From Conus ventricosus (Eukaryota > Mollusca > Gastropoda > Neogastropoda > Conidae): a stretch of 50,000 nucleotides of DNA. Within the stretch, counting starts at the first letter, position 1, and each line of letters begins with the position of its first letter. The notes beneath the pieces were generated by a model that made no database searches, was not told the origin of the DNA, and was given only the letters and a program-made list of their open reading frames with translations. The position numbers and the translations under genes are program-made. Positions 11,401-21,320 of the stretch are shown one piece after another. The stretch covers positions 58,275,388 to 58,325,387 of the forward strand of contig CM031620.1 of NCBI GenBank assembly GCA_018398815.1, written 5' to 3'.

Positions 11401-12503
11401 GACATAACGTCACGCTAAACAAATGAGGTCGCGAGCCGTGTATTATTGTCCTGTCTTGCGTCCGCGCTGTTGAACTGGCTGGTGTCTAATCGCGCCGATA
11501 GGGCCCTCCACGAACACATTACTCAATGTTACCATTTTCTGAACAAGTTGCGACGGGTTGGCATTCTCTTCATTCCGCGATTCTCTGGCCGGAGCAGCGA
11601 TCGAAGGGGAAATAATTCGCTTGCCAAGCTTGCTAGGGTTGCCGTGGAACTTCAGCCAGAACGAAGGGGGAGGACGGGAGGGGAGGGGGGGGGGGGGGAG
11701 TAGGGGGGAGGGGGGGGGGGGGCGAATCCCGAACCTTAAAGGAAGATGTCGGGTTCGGAGGGGGGGGGGGGGGGGGGGGGGAGTGGAGACGGTGGAGGTT
11801 TAGAGTAATGCCAGACAAAGAGTGCTCAACAAAAGGCTTCCAAGGCGGGGAGAGATTGAAACTGTTTTAGAAAGGTCTTGTTTTCTTGAAAGAAAGATTG
11901 ATTACCATTTGACAGAATACAAGCGGGGAAGATTTTCTCTGGCTTCGTCCTGCTCTCCTCCCTTACAACCAGGTGGACAGGCTTCCCAAAGCTCAGGCGG
12001 ATCCAAGGGATCGGTCGCAGAATTTCCAAAGATCATCAGCTGACTGTTGACGCATACTTCTTTCTCTGTGACGTGGCCGTTACGAAACGTGGCTCTCCTA
12101 AAGGACTGGGGAAGGGGGGTTCGGATCTGCGTGCGCCACAGTTTCAGTTTCATCAAGGAAGTGTCACTGCGTGCGGACTAGTCCATAATTATACGCTACA
12201 CAAAATTCCGTCACGTTTTAATCAAAACCGCACTGCGCAATGATTGAAAGCTGATGGACAAATGAATTAAGGACCAAGATGAGAGAACTGAAGAAGAGGG
12301 TCTCGTGGCTACGACTCAACAGATGTCTGACCCACTGCATTAGCTCAAGGCGCTGGTCTGACCTGGAATTCCTATCTAACACTGGCTGTGCCATTGTTTC
12401 CATTGAACGTGTGTGGGTGTGGGTGTGGGTGGGTGTGGGTGTGGGTGGGTGTTTGGAAACAGGCTCATGTGTGTGTGCTCCACGATGCAGCCAGACTGAA
12501 GCT
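11401..12503. other. Unassigned mixed sequence with G-rich tracts
   Basis: About 1.1 kb. It includes poly-G tracts near 11687-11722 and 11760-11782, and a GGGTGT repeat near 12413-12452. Short open frames exist on both strands (for example 11822-12043 and 11902-12156), but none resembles a known protein and none overlaps a clear splice context. Confidence 0.5.
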
Positions 12504-12685
12504 CCACAGACATCTGAATGAAGGGTCTGACGGACACAGACATCTGAATGAAGGGTCTGAATGACACAGACATCTGAATGAAGGGTCTGACTGACACAGA
12601 CATCTGAATGAAGGGTCTGAATGACACAGACATCTGAATGAAGGGTCTGACTGACACAGACATCTGAATGAAGGGTGTGAATGAC
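12504..12685 (+). repeat. 30-bp minisatellite, 6 copies, with 60-bp alternation
   Basis: Units contain CAGACATCTGAATGAAGGGT and begin near 12507, 12537, 12567, 12597, 12627 and 12657. The linker alternates between GAATGACA and GACTGACA, so the effective higher-order unit is 60 bp. The copies are almost identical. Confidence 0.95.
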
Positions 12686-12699
12686 ACACAAACATTCTC

Positions 12700-12892
12700 A
12701 CCAGAGATTAGAGAACGTTTGGCCTTCCTTGCGCTGAACTCTGAAGCGATCAAAGCTAAGTGAATTTTCGTTGTCCTATTTGTTTGTATCTTGCCTGAAG
12801 AAGACCTAAGAGAACGAAACGCGTCGTGTTTTGTCTTGTGACTCGTTTGTCCACGTTTCTCTGGGCGGTTCGCTAACATTTATTTAAGATTT
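12700..12892 (+). mobile_element. Hairpin module D, copy 2
   Basis: Matches the copy at 39823-39998 (opposite strand) over about 190 bp, including CTTGCCTGAAGAAGACCTAA, GAAACGCGTCGTGTTTT and GGCGGTTCGCTAACATTTAT. The 3' boundary lies at or near 12892. The 5' end is less clear. Likely the 3' part of a retroelement of unknown type. Confidence 0.65.
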
Positions 12893-12895
12893 GTC

Positions 12896-13408
12896 TGCCA
12901 TGGAATAAAAGAAAAAAAATATTCACGATGGGATAGAAAACGTTTGATTATGAGATACAAAACAGTCTCCGTGGGATCGACAGACCGCTCACTGAGGAAT
13001 TAAAGAAAAACAGTCACCATCGAGTACAAAATATGAACAATGGGATAGAAAATACATTGGGATTAACAACAACAACAAAAAAAGCAATCACCAGGGCAAT
13101 AAAAAAAACCCATTCACCATGATGTTTAAATGATCACCATGGGATTGACTTGTTTACAGATGGATTTTTTTAAAAGCATTTACTAAGGAAATAGAAAACA
13201 CTCACAATGATGTGAAAATGATCACCATGGGATAGAAAATATTCACCATAAATTGAAAGGCATTCATTAATGAAGAGAACACATTCGCCATGGAATTAAA
13301 AAAAAAAAAAAAAAAAAGCACTGACCATGGGACAGATATATTCACCATGGGATAAAAAACGTTCACCAAGGAATACAAAACACTTTACCACGAAACACGA
13401 AACAATGA
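12896..13408 (+). repeat. Degenerate short tandem repeat (~20-27 bp unit)
   Basis: Variants of ATTCACCATGGGATAGAAAA recur many times with variable spacing and A-runs, filling the interval between module D and the SINE at 13411. Divergence is high, so copy boundaries are approximate. Confidence 0.65.
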
Positions 13409-13410
13409 GA

Positions 13411-13829
13411 GGGCTGATACTCTTGCGGACACTCCCTGTATAGGCAGGCAAGGATTAATCCCATCTACCCAACAACGGGAGTGGAATTTTGTGTGTATGA
13501 CCGTGTTTTTGTTTTGTTTTTTGTTCTGTTTTTTTATCGTGCCATTTAGACAGCTATACTCCAACTTCGAGGAAGGTGCATGCTATGTGTAACGTGTCAT
13601 CCATACCAACGGGCCAAACTGGCCTTCTCTTCCGAAAGTTGGTGATGGGATTTGACGTGTGTGCAAGATGTTGTGCGTGCGTTCACACACGGAACCTCGG
13701 TTTATAGTCTCATTCGAAGGACTGTATGGGAAATGGGAGTCAGAACCAATGTTAAATACGAGCGGGAAAATCCCCCAGTACCGAAACGGCCCGGCAGGGA
13801 TTCGAACCCGCAACCCCATGATCCCCAAA
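13411..13829 (-). mobile_element. tRNA-derived SINE, family A, tail type 2
   Basis: Minus-strand copy with the type 2 tail at 13411-13560, the conserved body (GGAAGAGAAGGCCAGTTTGG near 13640) and the B-box-like GGTTCGAATC near 13800. Similarity stops near 13829 before the A box, so the head is truncated or diverged. Confidence 0.83.
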
Positions 13830-14212
13830 TGAGAGGGATCATGTGTCCATCAGCCTTTGCCCAGTCTGAAAGTCAACCGACGTCACCTACGGAACAACAA
13901 TCCATTCCCTTTCAGAAGACAAATTAGCGCGGTATTGACGCTGTCCACCCTGGGCTAATCATGTTGATGCACACTCACTCTCCAGCACATACTGTCGATC
14001 GCGGTCATGAAGACCTACCCATCCGCTAACCATCGGGCAGGCAGTGGGTTTACGCTGGGAGGACACTGAAACCAAACCAAAACCGGAGGGCACTCCAGCT
14101 GTAGAACGTACGGTCCTGTTCAAAGGACAGATCCTGACCCAAACCCTGACCCAAACCCTGACCCTAACTTGACCCGGTACTATCCTGAACCGTTGCACAC
14201 CCATCACTGGGG
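13830..14212. other. Unassigned sequence with a short CCCAAACCCTGA repeat
   Basis: A small tandem run of CCTGACCCAAA units lies near 14125-14170. No open frame or repeat family is recognised otherwise. Confidence 0.5.
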
Positions 14213-14400
14213 TGAGGAAGGCGACATGATAGTATGACATGCTGACGACAAGAGCGATAGTCCAGTGGTCAGATCATTTGTCACCCAACCCACAGGAGCG
14301 CGGGGTTCAAATCCCTGCAGTACCGGGTGGGTGAAACATGGAGCTGGGTACTTCCTATATCACCAGATCGGCCTGTGGGGTGGACCTGATGGTGACTGGT
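14213..14400 (+). mobile_element. tRNA-headed SINE, family B, copy 1
   Basis: Shares a ~190-bp block with 18851-19055: GAGGAAGGCGAC at the left, GACATGCTGACAAC-type sequence, an A-box-like TAGTCCAGTGG (about 14257), a B-box-like GGTTCAAATCC (about 14304), CCCTGCAGTACCGGGT, CAGCTGGG-type sequence, and a tail containing CCTGTGGGG and GGTGACTG. The box order and spacing fit an RNA polymerase III promoter derived from a tRNA. The tail passes directly into the 30-bp minisatellite, whose unit is the tail sequence itself. Confidence 0.75.
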
Positions 14401-15548
14401 ACCTGTGTGTGGAGGACCTGATGTGACTGGTACCTGTGTGGGGCGGACATTACGGTGACTGGTACCTGTGTGGTGGACCTGATGGTGACTGGTACCTGTG
14501 TGGCGGACCTGATGTTGATTGGTACCTGTGTTGAGGACCTGGTGGTGACTGGTACCTGTGTGGCGGACCCGATGGTGACTGGTACCTGTGTGTGGATGAC
14601 CTGATGGTGACTGGTACCTGTGTGTGGTGGACCTGATGGTGACTGGTACCTGTGTTGGGCGGGCCTGATGGTGACTGGTACCTGTGTGTGAGGACCTGGT
14701 GTGCTTGGTACCTGTGTGTGGGAGACCTGATGTGACTTGTACCTGTGTGTAGGACCTGACGTGACTGGTACCATTGGGGCGGACTGATGGTGATTGGTAC
14801 CTGTGGGGCGGACCTGATGGTGACTGGTACCTGTGTGTGGCGGACCTGATGGTGACTGGCACCTGTGTGGGGCGGACCCGGTGGTGACTGGTACCTGTGG
14901 GGCGGACCTGGTGGTGAATGGTACCTGTGTGGGGCTGACCTGGTGGTGACTGGTACCTGTGGGGCGGACCTGGTGGTGACTGGTACCTCTGTGTGGATGA
15001 CCTGATGTGACTGGTACCTGTGGGGCGGACCTGATGGTGACTGGTACCTGTGAGGCGGACCTGATGGTGACTGGTACCTGTGGGGCGGACCTGATTGTGG
15101 TTGGTACCTATGGGGGCCTGATGGTGACAGGTACCTGTGGGGCGGACCTGATGGTGACTGGTACCTATGGGGCGGACCTGATGGTGATTGGTACCTATGG
15201 GGCGGACATGATGGTGACTGGTACCTGTGGGGCGGACATGATGGTGATTGGTACCTGTGGGGAGGACCTGATGGTGATTGGTACCTGTGGGGAGGACCTG
15301 ATGGTGACTGGTACCTATGGGGATGACTGATGGTGACTGGTAACCTATGGGGCGGACCTGATGGTGACTGGTACCTGTGGGGCGGACATGATGGTGATTA
15401 GTACCTGTGGGGCGGACCTGATGGTGATTGGTACCTGTGGGGCGGGCCTGATGGTGACTGATACCTGTGGGGGGCCTGATGGTGACTGGTACCTGTGGAA
15501 GGACCTGATGGTGACTGGTACCTGTGGGGCGGACCTGATGGTGACAGT
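14378..15548 (+). repeat. ~30-bp minisatellite, about 38 copies
   Basis: The unit contains GACCTGATGGTGACTGGTAC and CTGTGGGGCG. The left half (to about 14990) is more variable in length (GTGTGTGG insertions, missing GG pairs). The right half (15000-15540) is more regular. Open frames on either strand are translations of the repeat. Confidence 0.96.
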
Positions 15549-15657
15549 TTTGTCGCCTGTTTTGTAAATGCAGAAGAAGAAGGAAAAAAAACCGTACTCC
15601 TTCACCTTATTAAAGTTCAAACGCACAGTTGATGATACCCTTCTGTTCGCTCGTTTG

Positions 15658-15727
15658 TTCGTTTTGTTTTGCTTTGGGTCCTTTGTTGTTGTTGCTGTTT
15701 TGTTTTCTTTTGGGTCCTTTGTTGTTG
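15658..15727 (+). repeat. 36-bp minisatellite, left fragment (2 copies)
   Basis: Two copies of the unit containing TTTGGGTCCTTTGTTGTTG, identical in type to the array at 17906-18342. They are cut off from it by the TIR element at 15728-17905. Confidence 0.92.
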
Positions 15728-16706
15728 CATGGGTGAAACCTACAAAACTTGATTTGACTAAAATTAGGCCGGGGTCCAGGGGCCGCCGGGGTACAGGGGC
15801 AGCGCCCCGTTGGGGGGTCCAGGGGGGGCGAAGCCCCTCGGGCGAAATTGATTTAAAATTTTTTTTAGGCCAATTTCGTTGGCTCTCCTGCACCAGAAAA
15901 AGCTTAATTGTAACATGATTTCTGCAGTAAAAAGCTTAACTGTAACATGCTTTTGAGAGTTACTGTTAGACTTTATGTTCCATTAATTCATTTGAATGAA
16001 TAAAAATAATATTCATGGCTTATTGTACAAGCTCAGGAAAGTTAAAGTCTAAAAGTGTAGAAATTAACCAGAATATAAAAACTCAAAAAGGGAAATTTTT
16101 CTCACCCAATCTGAACTGATCAAAACATTCCAAAAATCAACAAAATTTCCCCCACAAATTGTTTAATGGTCACTTTAACTATTTGAATCAAGACTGTGTG
16201 TAAAAAGAATATACATGCTCACACATTTGAGATGCACAATGAGGAAACCAAAGTAGCCTTATTCTTGCCGCACCATTTGTCTTTTAAGTCCAAAGAATCC
16301 ACACCATTTTAAATAAGGAGAAATCAAAGTTGACATGTTGTCAGCACATTTTGTCTTTCCTAGCAACCACACCACATATAGAAAATGGATGAACAAAGGT
16401 GGCCTTCTTATCTTGTCAGTTCCTCTTGTCCTCACTGTCAAAAAGCCACCATATACATGAAGTATAATTCATCCTTTCAATCATTTTCAGAATTATTGTC
16501 CATCAATAAAGTGCAAAGCTGTCATCCACATTTCTATCATTTTCCATGGTGTCAAACAAAAGCAAGGACAAGTCATTATGATTCCTGTTGATTTTGATTA
16601 AGCAGTCATATATTAATGAAATTCTCTTGCCCTGTCAAACAATGAGTGGTAAAGAAAACTTTAAAAAAGAAAAGAAAAAAGGAAAGATGAAGAAAAAAAA
16701 AGTCTT

Positions 16707-16935
16707 TCAGTCCAGTAGTGGGCGCTTGAAAAACTGCCTGATGTCTGCAGCACCAGCTTTTCGTTTTCTACTGGAGCCAGGTACTGGAGACAATGGAGCA
16801 GCTGAAGAAGCAGACTGAACATGACGGGGCACAGATGGACATACAGATGTAGAAATGTTGACAGGTGGGGCTGCAGCTGGAAATAGGCTAGACGTGGAGG
16901 AGACAGTAGCTACATTTTTTTTGGCTGCTTGTGAT
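16707..16935 (-). pseudogene. Putative 3' exon of transposon protein (basic C-terminus)
   Basis: The minus-strand frame runs from about 16935 to a TGA stop at 16707-16709. It is Ser/Ala/Pro-rich, then ends with SSRKRKAGAADIRQFFKRP and two further residues. The RKRK cluster looks like a nuclear localisation signal. DIRQFF resembles the hydrophobic half of a PCNA-interacting (PIP) box but lacks the leading Gln. A T-rich tract and an AG lie just upstream on this strand (about 16935-16975), fitting a splice acceptor. Probably a terminal exon of the element's protein. I do not recognise a named family from this part alone. Confidence 0.5.
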
Positions 16936-17399
16936 AAATATTCCGAGGTGGGAATTGGTGAAATTAAAAAAAAAAAGTAAAGTGTTGGGAGGATTCAGGT
17001 CATTTCTGTTTTTCCCACCTTTTCTTTTCCTAAAAAAAGTATCATAACAAACATGATTTTTTTTAAGGAAAGGAACTAAAAAAATAAATAAATAAACAAA
17101 CAAAATGAAAATTGACAACAACAAAACCCCACTCACAATAATAAAATTCTAAGAATCCCATCACCCCCACCCACCACCTGAAAGTAATATAAAAAAGAAA
17201 AGAAAATTTACTCTTAAAAAAAATCCAAACAATAAAAAATTGGAAAATTTTCCACCCTGATATACATTAAATTACTCCCACCCCACCAAAAATATCAACT
17301 ATAAGTATAATTAGCCCCCCAATCCCGCCTCCCCCCCCCCCCCCTCAACTTTTTTAATTTGATTCTAATTACTTTAGCAAAGAATACAAAAATGTTAAC

Positions 17400-17649
17400 T
17401 CGCCTTCATGCTTTTCTTATGCTCTGGGTGATCAGCATGGCTTCGAAGTTTCTTTTTTCCGTTCGCTCCGTAACTGATCGTTTTTGAACAAACGATACAG
17501 AAACACGTGCCGGCCACATTTATTTTCTTGCACCACTTGCGATATTCATTGCCGTCGTCATCAGTTTCGTTTAGCCATTGTCATCTCCATTTGTTTTTAA
17601 TTTGGCCCTCGACGCATGCTACTGGATCTCCTTCTTTCAAAAAAGCCAT
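17400..17649 (-). pseudogene. hAT-like BED zinc-finger exon (transposase N-terminus)
   Basis: Minus-strand ATG at 17647-17649. The frame continues for about 83 codons and ends at AGTTAA, where a GT donor-like dinucleotide lies at 17398-17399. Residues near the middle include WCKKINVAGTCFCIVC, then KKLRSHADHPEHKK: a Cys-x2-Cys pair followed by clustered His, in the style of the BED/C2H2 fingers at the N-terminus of hAT-type transposases and domesticated ZBED-like proteins. A single in-frame TGA at 17581-17583 interrupts it (a CGA to TGA change would explain it). Start, finger and donor-like end are all present, so this looks like an original first exon. The remainder of the transposase is missing from the element. 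Confidence 0.7.
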
Positions 17650-17905
17650 GACTACTTAATTTCTGGAGCACCGTGCAAACTTTCGTTGTCAGTCAGACGC
17701 GCCAATGTTAGCCTGTGAAGATGCCGGAAACACAGAAACAGCTACTTCCGGTATGAGATGGAAAACCTGGATCGAACACAAAAATCGGAACCGATAAATC
17801 GGGGTTTTTTTTTTCTTTTCTTTTTTTTACATTGACGGAAGTTCCGTCAAGACTGAAAGTCACTTTGACGGATTTCCGTCCATAGACGGAAAAGTTTCAC
17901 CCATG

Positions 17906-18342
17906 TTGTTGTTGCTGTTTTGTTTTGCTTTGGGTCCTTTGTTGTTGTTGCTGTTTTGTTTTGCTTTGGGTCCTTTGTTGTTGTTGCTGTTTTGTTTTCT
18001 TTTGGGTCCTTTGTTGTTGTTGCTGTTTTGTTTTGCTTTGGGTCCTTTGTTGTTGTTGCTGTTTTGTTTTCTTTTGGGTCCTTTGTTGTTGTTGCTGTTT
18101 TGTTTTCTTTTGGGTCCTTTGTTGTTGTTGCTGTTTTGTTTTCTTTTGGGTCCTTTGTTGTTGTTGCTGTTTTGTTTTCTTTTGGGTCCTTTGTTGTTGT
18201 TGCTGTTTTGTTTTCTTTTGGGTCCTTTGTTGTTGTTGCTGTTTTGTTTTCTTTTGGGTCCTTTGTTGTTGCTGTTTTGTTTCTTTTGGGTCCTTTGTTG
18301 TTGTTGCTGTTTTGTTTTCTTTTGGGTCCTTTGTTGTTTTGT
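17906..18342 (+). repeat. 36-bp minisatellite, right part (~12 copies)
   Basis: Unit: GGGTCCTTTGTTGTTG, TTGCTGTTTTG, TTTTCTTTT or TTTTGCTTT. One copy near 18265 lacks a TTG triplet. Long open frames on both strands are repeat translations. Poly-T tracts follow near 18375-18395 and 18491-18520. Confidence 0.96.
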
Positions 18343-18488
18343 TTGTTTCCCTTTTTGTTTTGTTGGTGAGGGTTTTTTTTTTTTTTTTTTTTTTTTGCAC
18401 AGTTCAAAACGCTGGCATACAGATAAAGGCTAGGACAGAGACTGGGAACAAAAGGGTCAGTGTGTACGGGTACCTCTCGACCTCCCAA

Positions 18489-18520
<32 letters not shown>

Positions 18521-18850
18521 CAAACACCTTGACAATCCAGGCCGCCCAGAACGAGACGAGATCAAAGAAACGTTGAGACCTCGCCGCCTTCCTTTGTGTT
18601 CTTGTCCCTGTCTCTTCAGTCGCTTTGTCATTCCAACGTTTTCAGCCACTTCTCTTTAACCACTAACCCACCCCCCACCCCTACCCCCCCCTTCCTTCAT
18701 TCAATCCCTCCGCTATGGTGGTTTTGTGCTTTGGTTGTTTGTTTTTCAAAATACGAGATGGAGAGGGTGGTGGTGGTGGGGGGGGGGGTGAGGTTGGGAT
18801 GGGGGTGGGCGGGGTGGGGGTGGGGGGTGGGGTGGGGGGGGGGTGGGGGT
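18343..18850. other. Unassigned sequence with poly-T and G-rich tracts
   Basis: Poly-T runs, ~150 bp of mixed sequence, pyrimidine-rich DNA (18665-18710) and a GGGTGGGG tract (18765-18850) capable of quadruplex formation. No gene is recognised. Confidence 0.6.
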
Positions 18851-19055
18851 TGAGGAAGGCGACGGATATAGTTACAATGACATGCTGACAACGGTGCGAC
18901 AGTCCCGTGGTCCGATCGTTTTTGTCTCCTGACCAGAGGAACGCGGGTTCGGGTTCCAATCCCTGCAGTACCGGGTAGAAGAAACGGGCAGCTGGGATTC
19001 TGCCCCATCAAACACATCTCAGCCTGTGGGGCGGACCCAATGGTGACTGCATGGT
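18851..19055 (+). mobile_element. tRNA-headed SINE, family B, copy 2
   Basis: Shares head, body and tail blocks with 14213-14400, including GACATGCTGACAAC, TCCCTGCAGTACCGGGT and CCTGTGGGGCGGACCCA. Here the tail is a single copy (GGTGACTG) with no minisatellite expansion. The A-box-like region reads CAGTCCCGTGG and is weaker than in copy 1. Confidence 0.72.
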
Positions 19056-19137
19056 TCTTCTGTCGGTGTACACACACACGTTCGCGCAGGATCCAATACA
19101 ACATTTTACACCCAGATCGAAGAGATCAGCAAGTGTC

Positions 19138-19655
19138 CTTGGAACAGCTCAACTGGTAGAGCGCCGGAATGGTAATCTTGGTGATCCTGGGTTGCGGGTT
19201 CGAATCTCCTCCGGGCTGTTTCGGTACGGAGGGGTTTTCCCCTAGGAGTTCACATTGGTTCTGACTCCCATTTCCCATACAGTCCTTCGAATGTAACTGT
19301 AAACCGTGGTTCCGTGTGTGAACACACGTGTAACATCTTGCACACACACGTCAAATCCCATCACCAACTTTCGGAAGAGAAGGCCAGTTTGGCCGTTGGT
19401 ATGGAGGACACGTTACACATAGCATGCACCCTGCGTGAGACATGGGAAAGAATGAAGGAAGTAAGGAAACAAGAGTGAACGATGTTGACAGAATGACACG
19501 GGGAACGACTGAATGAAGCGCCAAACCGGCAGCTCTTCAGTCGGCACTACCCAGGTAGACAGCCCGTTATGTACACGATTTGTGGATTGTCAGCGCCTTG
19601 AACCTTTGGCAAGGCGCTTTAAAAACGCTTTGTTATTGTCGTCATTCATTATCAT
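19138..19655 (+). mobile_element. tRNA-derived SINE, family A, tail type 1, full length
   Basis: Plus-strand head with A-box-like CAGCTCAACTGGTAGAGC and B-box-like GGTTCGAATC (about 19198). The body has CCTTCGAATG and GGAAGAGAAGGCCAGTTTGG, and a stretch from GCATGCACCCTGCGTGAGA onward is specific to tail type 1. The terminal hairpin (CAGCGCCTTGAACCTTTGG with AAGGCGCTTT) is a variant of the L2-like tail. Confidence 0.86.
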
Positions 19656-19671
19656 CCTGTTTTCACCGCTT

Positions 19672-19775
19672 CAAGTGTTATTCCTGAAGAAGACCCAATA
19701 GGTCGAAGCGCGTTCTGTTTGCTCTGTCATTAGTTTGTTCCTTCGCTTGGCGGCGCGGTGATTCCGTTTTTTTTG
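19672..19775 (+). mobile_element. Hairpin module D, partial copy
   Basis: Contains CCTGAAGAAGACCC, AATAGGTCGAAGCGCGTT and GCTTGGCGGCGCGGTGATT. In this copy GACC and GGTC can pair in a clean 4-bp stem around a 5-base loop. It directly precedes the 32-bp minisatellite. Confidence 0.55.
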
Positions 19776-19785
19776 CTCCGCACCA

Positions 19786-20582
19786 GACACTCAGCGTGAG
19801 AGATCCTGGAATCACCAGACACTCAGCGTGAGAGATCCTGGAATCACCAGACACTCAGCGTGAGAGATCCTGGAATCCCAGACACTCAGCGTGAGAGATC
19901 CTGGAATCACCAGACACTCAGCGTGTGAGAGATCCTGGAATCACCAGACACTCAGCGTGAGAGATCCTGGAATCACCAGACACTCAGCGTGAGAGATCCT
20001 GGAATCACCAGACACTCAGCGTGAGAGATCCTGGAATCACCAGACGCTCAGCGTGAGAGATCCTGGAATCACCAGACACTCAGCGTGAGAGATCCTGGAA
20101 TCACCAGACACTCAGCGTGAGAGATCCTGGAATCACCAGACACTCAGCGTGAGAGATCCTGGAATCACCAGACATCAGCGTGAGAGATCCTGGAATCACC
20201 AGACACTCAGGTGAGAGATTCTGGAATCACCAGACACTCAGCGTGAGAGATCCTGGAATCACCAGACGCTCAGCGTGAGAGATCCTGGAATCACCAGACA
20301 CTCAGCGTGAGAGATCCTGGAATCACCAGCCACTCAGCGTGAGAGATCCTGGAATCACCAGACACTCAGCGTGAGAGATCCTGGAATCACCAGATACTCA
20401 GCGTGAGAGATCCTGGAATCACCAGACACTCAGCGTGAGAGATCCTGGAATCACCAGACACTCAGCGTGTGGAGATCCTGGAATCACCAGACACTCAGTG
20501 TGAGAGATCCTGGAATCACCAGACACTCAGCGTGAGAGATCCTGGAATCACCAGACGCTCAGCGTGAGAGATCCTGGAATCC
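19786..20582 (+). repeat. 32-bp minisatellite, about 25 copies
   Basis: The unit contains CCAGACACTCAGCGTGAGAG and ATCCTGGAATCA. Copies are almost identical. Deviations are mostly single-base losses or gains (for example near 19875, 19925, 20173, 20208, 20468) with a few ACACTC to ACGCTC changes. There are no unique spacers between units, so it is not a CRISPR array. Confidence 0.97.
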
Positions 20583-20937
20583 CTGGTACCGTGCGGAGGG
20601 CCAGGAAACTCCCCAAACTTGCCCGCCATGCAGCGGGGTAGTTGGAGAGGAGATGGGCTCCGCCGAGCTTTCTCCGTTTGCCCACTGAACTGCAGCAGTG
20701 AACACTTCAAGAAATGAATGAATCAATGGATAAACAACTGGTTTTTAACATTATTGTCCGTGTGTTTGCCGTTGCACTGCTACGACCAGTTGGTACGACT
20801 GGAGATAAAATGAACGAGTGGATGAATAAATGAATGAACACGATGATGAATAAATAGATAAATAATATAAATAAGAAAATAGATAAATCAATAAACAAAC
20901 AAAACAAATAAGGGAATAAAAGATAACATGTGCGTGT
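20583..20937. other. Unassigned sequence ending in (TAAA/GAAT) low complexity
   Basis: ~150 bp of mixed sequence, then TGAATAAA-type AT-rich repeats (20800-20925). No gene is recognised. Confidence 0.55.
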
Positions 20938-21046
20938 CACAGTACCCTTACGGTCGATTAGTGTTGGAGATAACAACAGTATATAACAATCAACAGTACC
21001 CTTACGGTCGATTAGTGTTGGAGATAACAACAGTAATAACAATCAT
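20938..21046 (+). repeat. 54-bp direct duplication
   Basis: Two adjacent, nearly identical copies containing CAGTACCCTTACGGTCGATT and GTGTTGGAGATAACAACAGT. The second lacks two bases. Confidence 0.92.
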
Positions 21047-21094
21047 CATCATCATTGTCATCATCATCATCACCATCATCGTTATAATACGCCC

Positions 21095-21320
<226 letters not shown>

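Larger units (their letters stand above)
15728..17905 (-). mobile_element. 2.18-kb TIR DNA transposon, hAT-like, internally deleted
   Basis: The ends are CATGGGTGAAAC and its exact reverse complement (12 bp). The element interrupts a TTG-rich minisatellite, with TTGTTGTTG on both sides. Because the target is itself repetitive, the target duplication length (6 to 9 bp) cannot be fixed. Inside, on the minus strand, are two exon-like pieces, a BED-type zinc finger (17400-17649) and a C-terminal tail (16707-16935). The catalytic transposase body expected between them is absent, so this copy looks non-autonomous. GC-rich GGGGTCCAGGGG-type repeats lie near the left end (15768-15835), and GACGGA/TCCGTC inverted motifs near the right end (17834-17890). 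The hAT assignment rests on the zinc-finger exon and the general TIR/target picture. Confidence 0.75.

Noticed and set aside
14125..14175. Telomere-like CCCTAA/CCCAAA motifs
   Set aside because: Only a few degenerate units, mostly CCCTGACCCAAA; too short and irregular for an interstitial telomere.
14281..14862. A 193-codon minus-strand frame over the 30-bp repeat
   Set aside because: Open only because the repeat unit is near a multiple of three and lacks stops.
17925..18659. A 244-codon plus-strand frame and overlapping minus-strand frames
   Set aside because: The 36-bp repeat unit is a multiple of three, so any stop-free frame stays open. No unique protein sequence.
19786..20582. CRISPR-like array (32-bp repeats)
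   Set aside because: The units are directly adjacent without unique spacers, and the surroundings are eukaryotic repeats.
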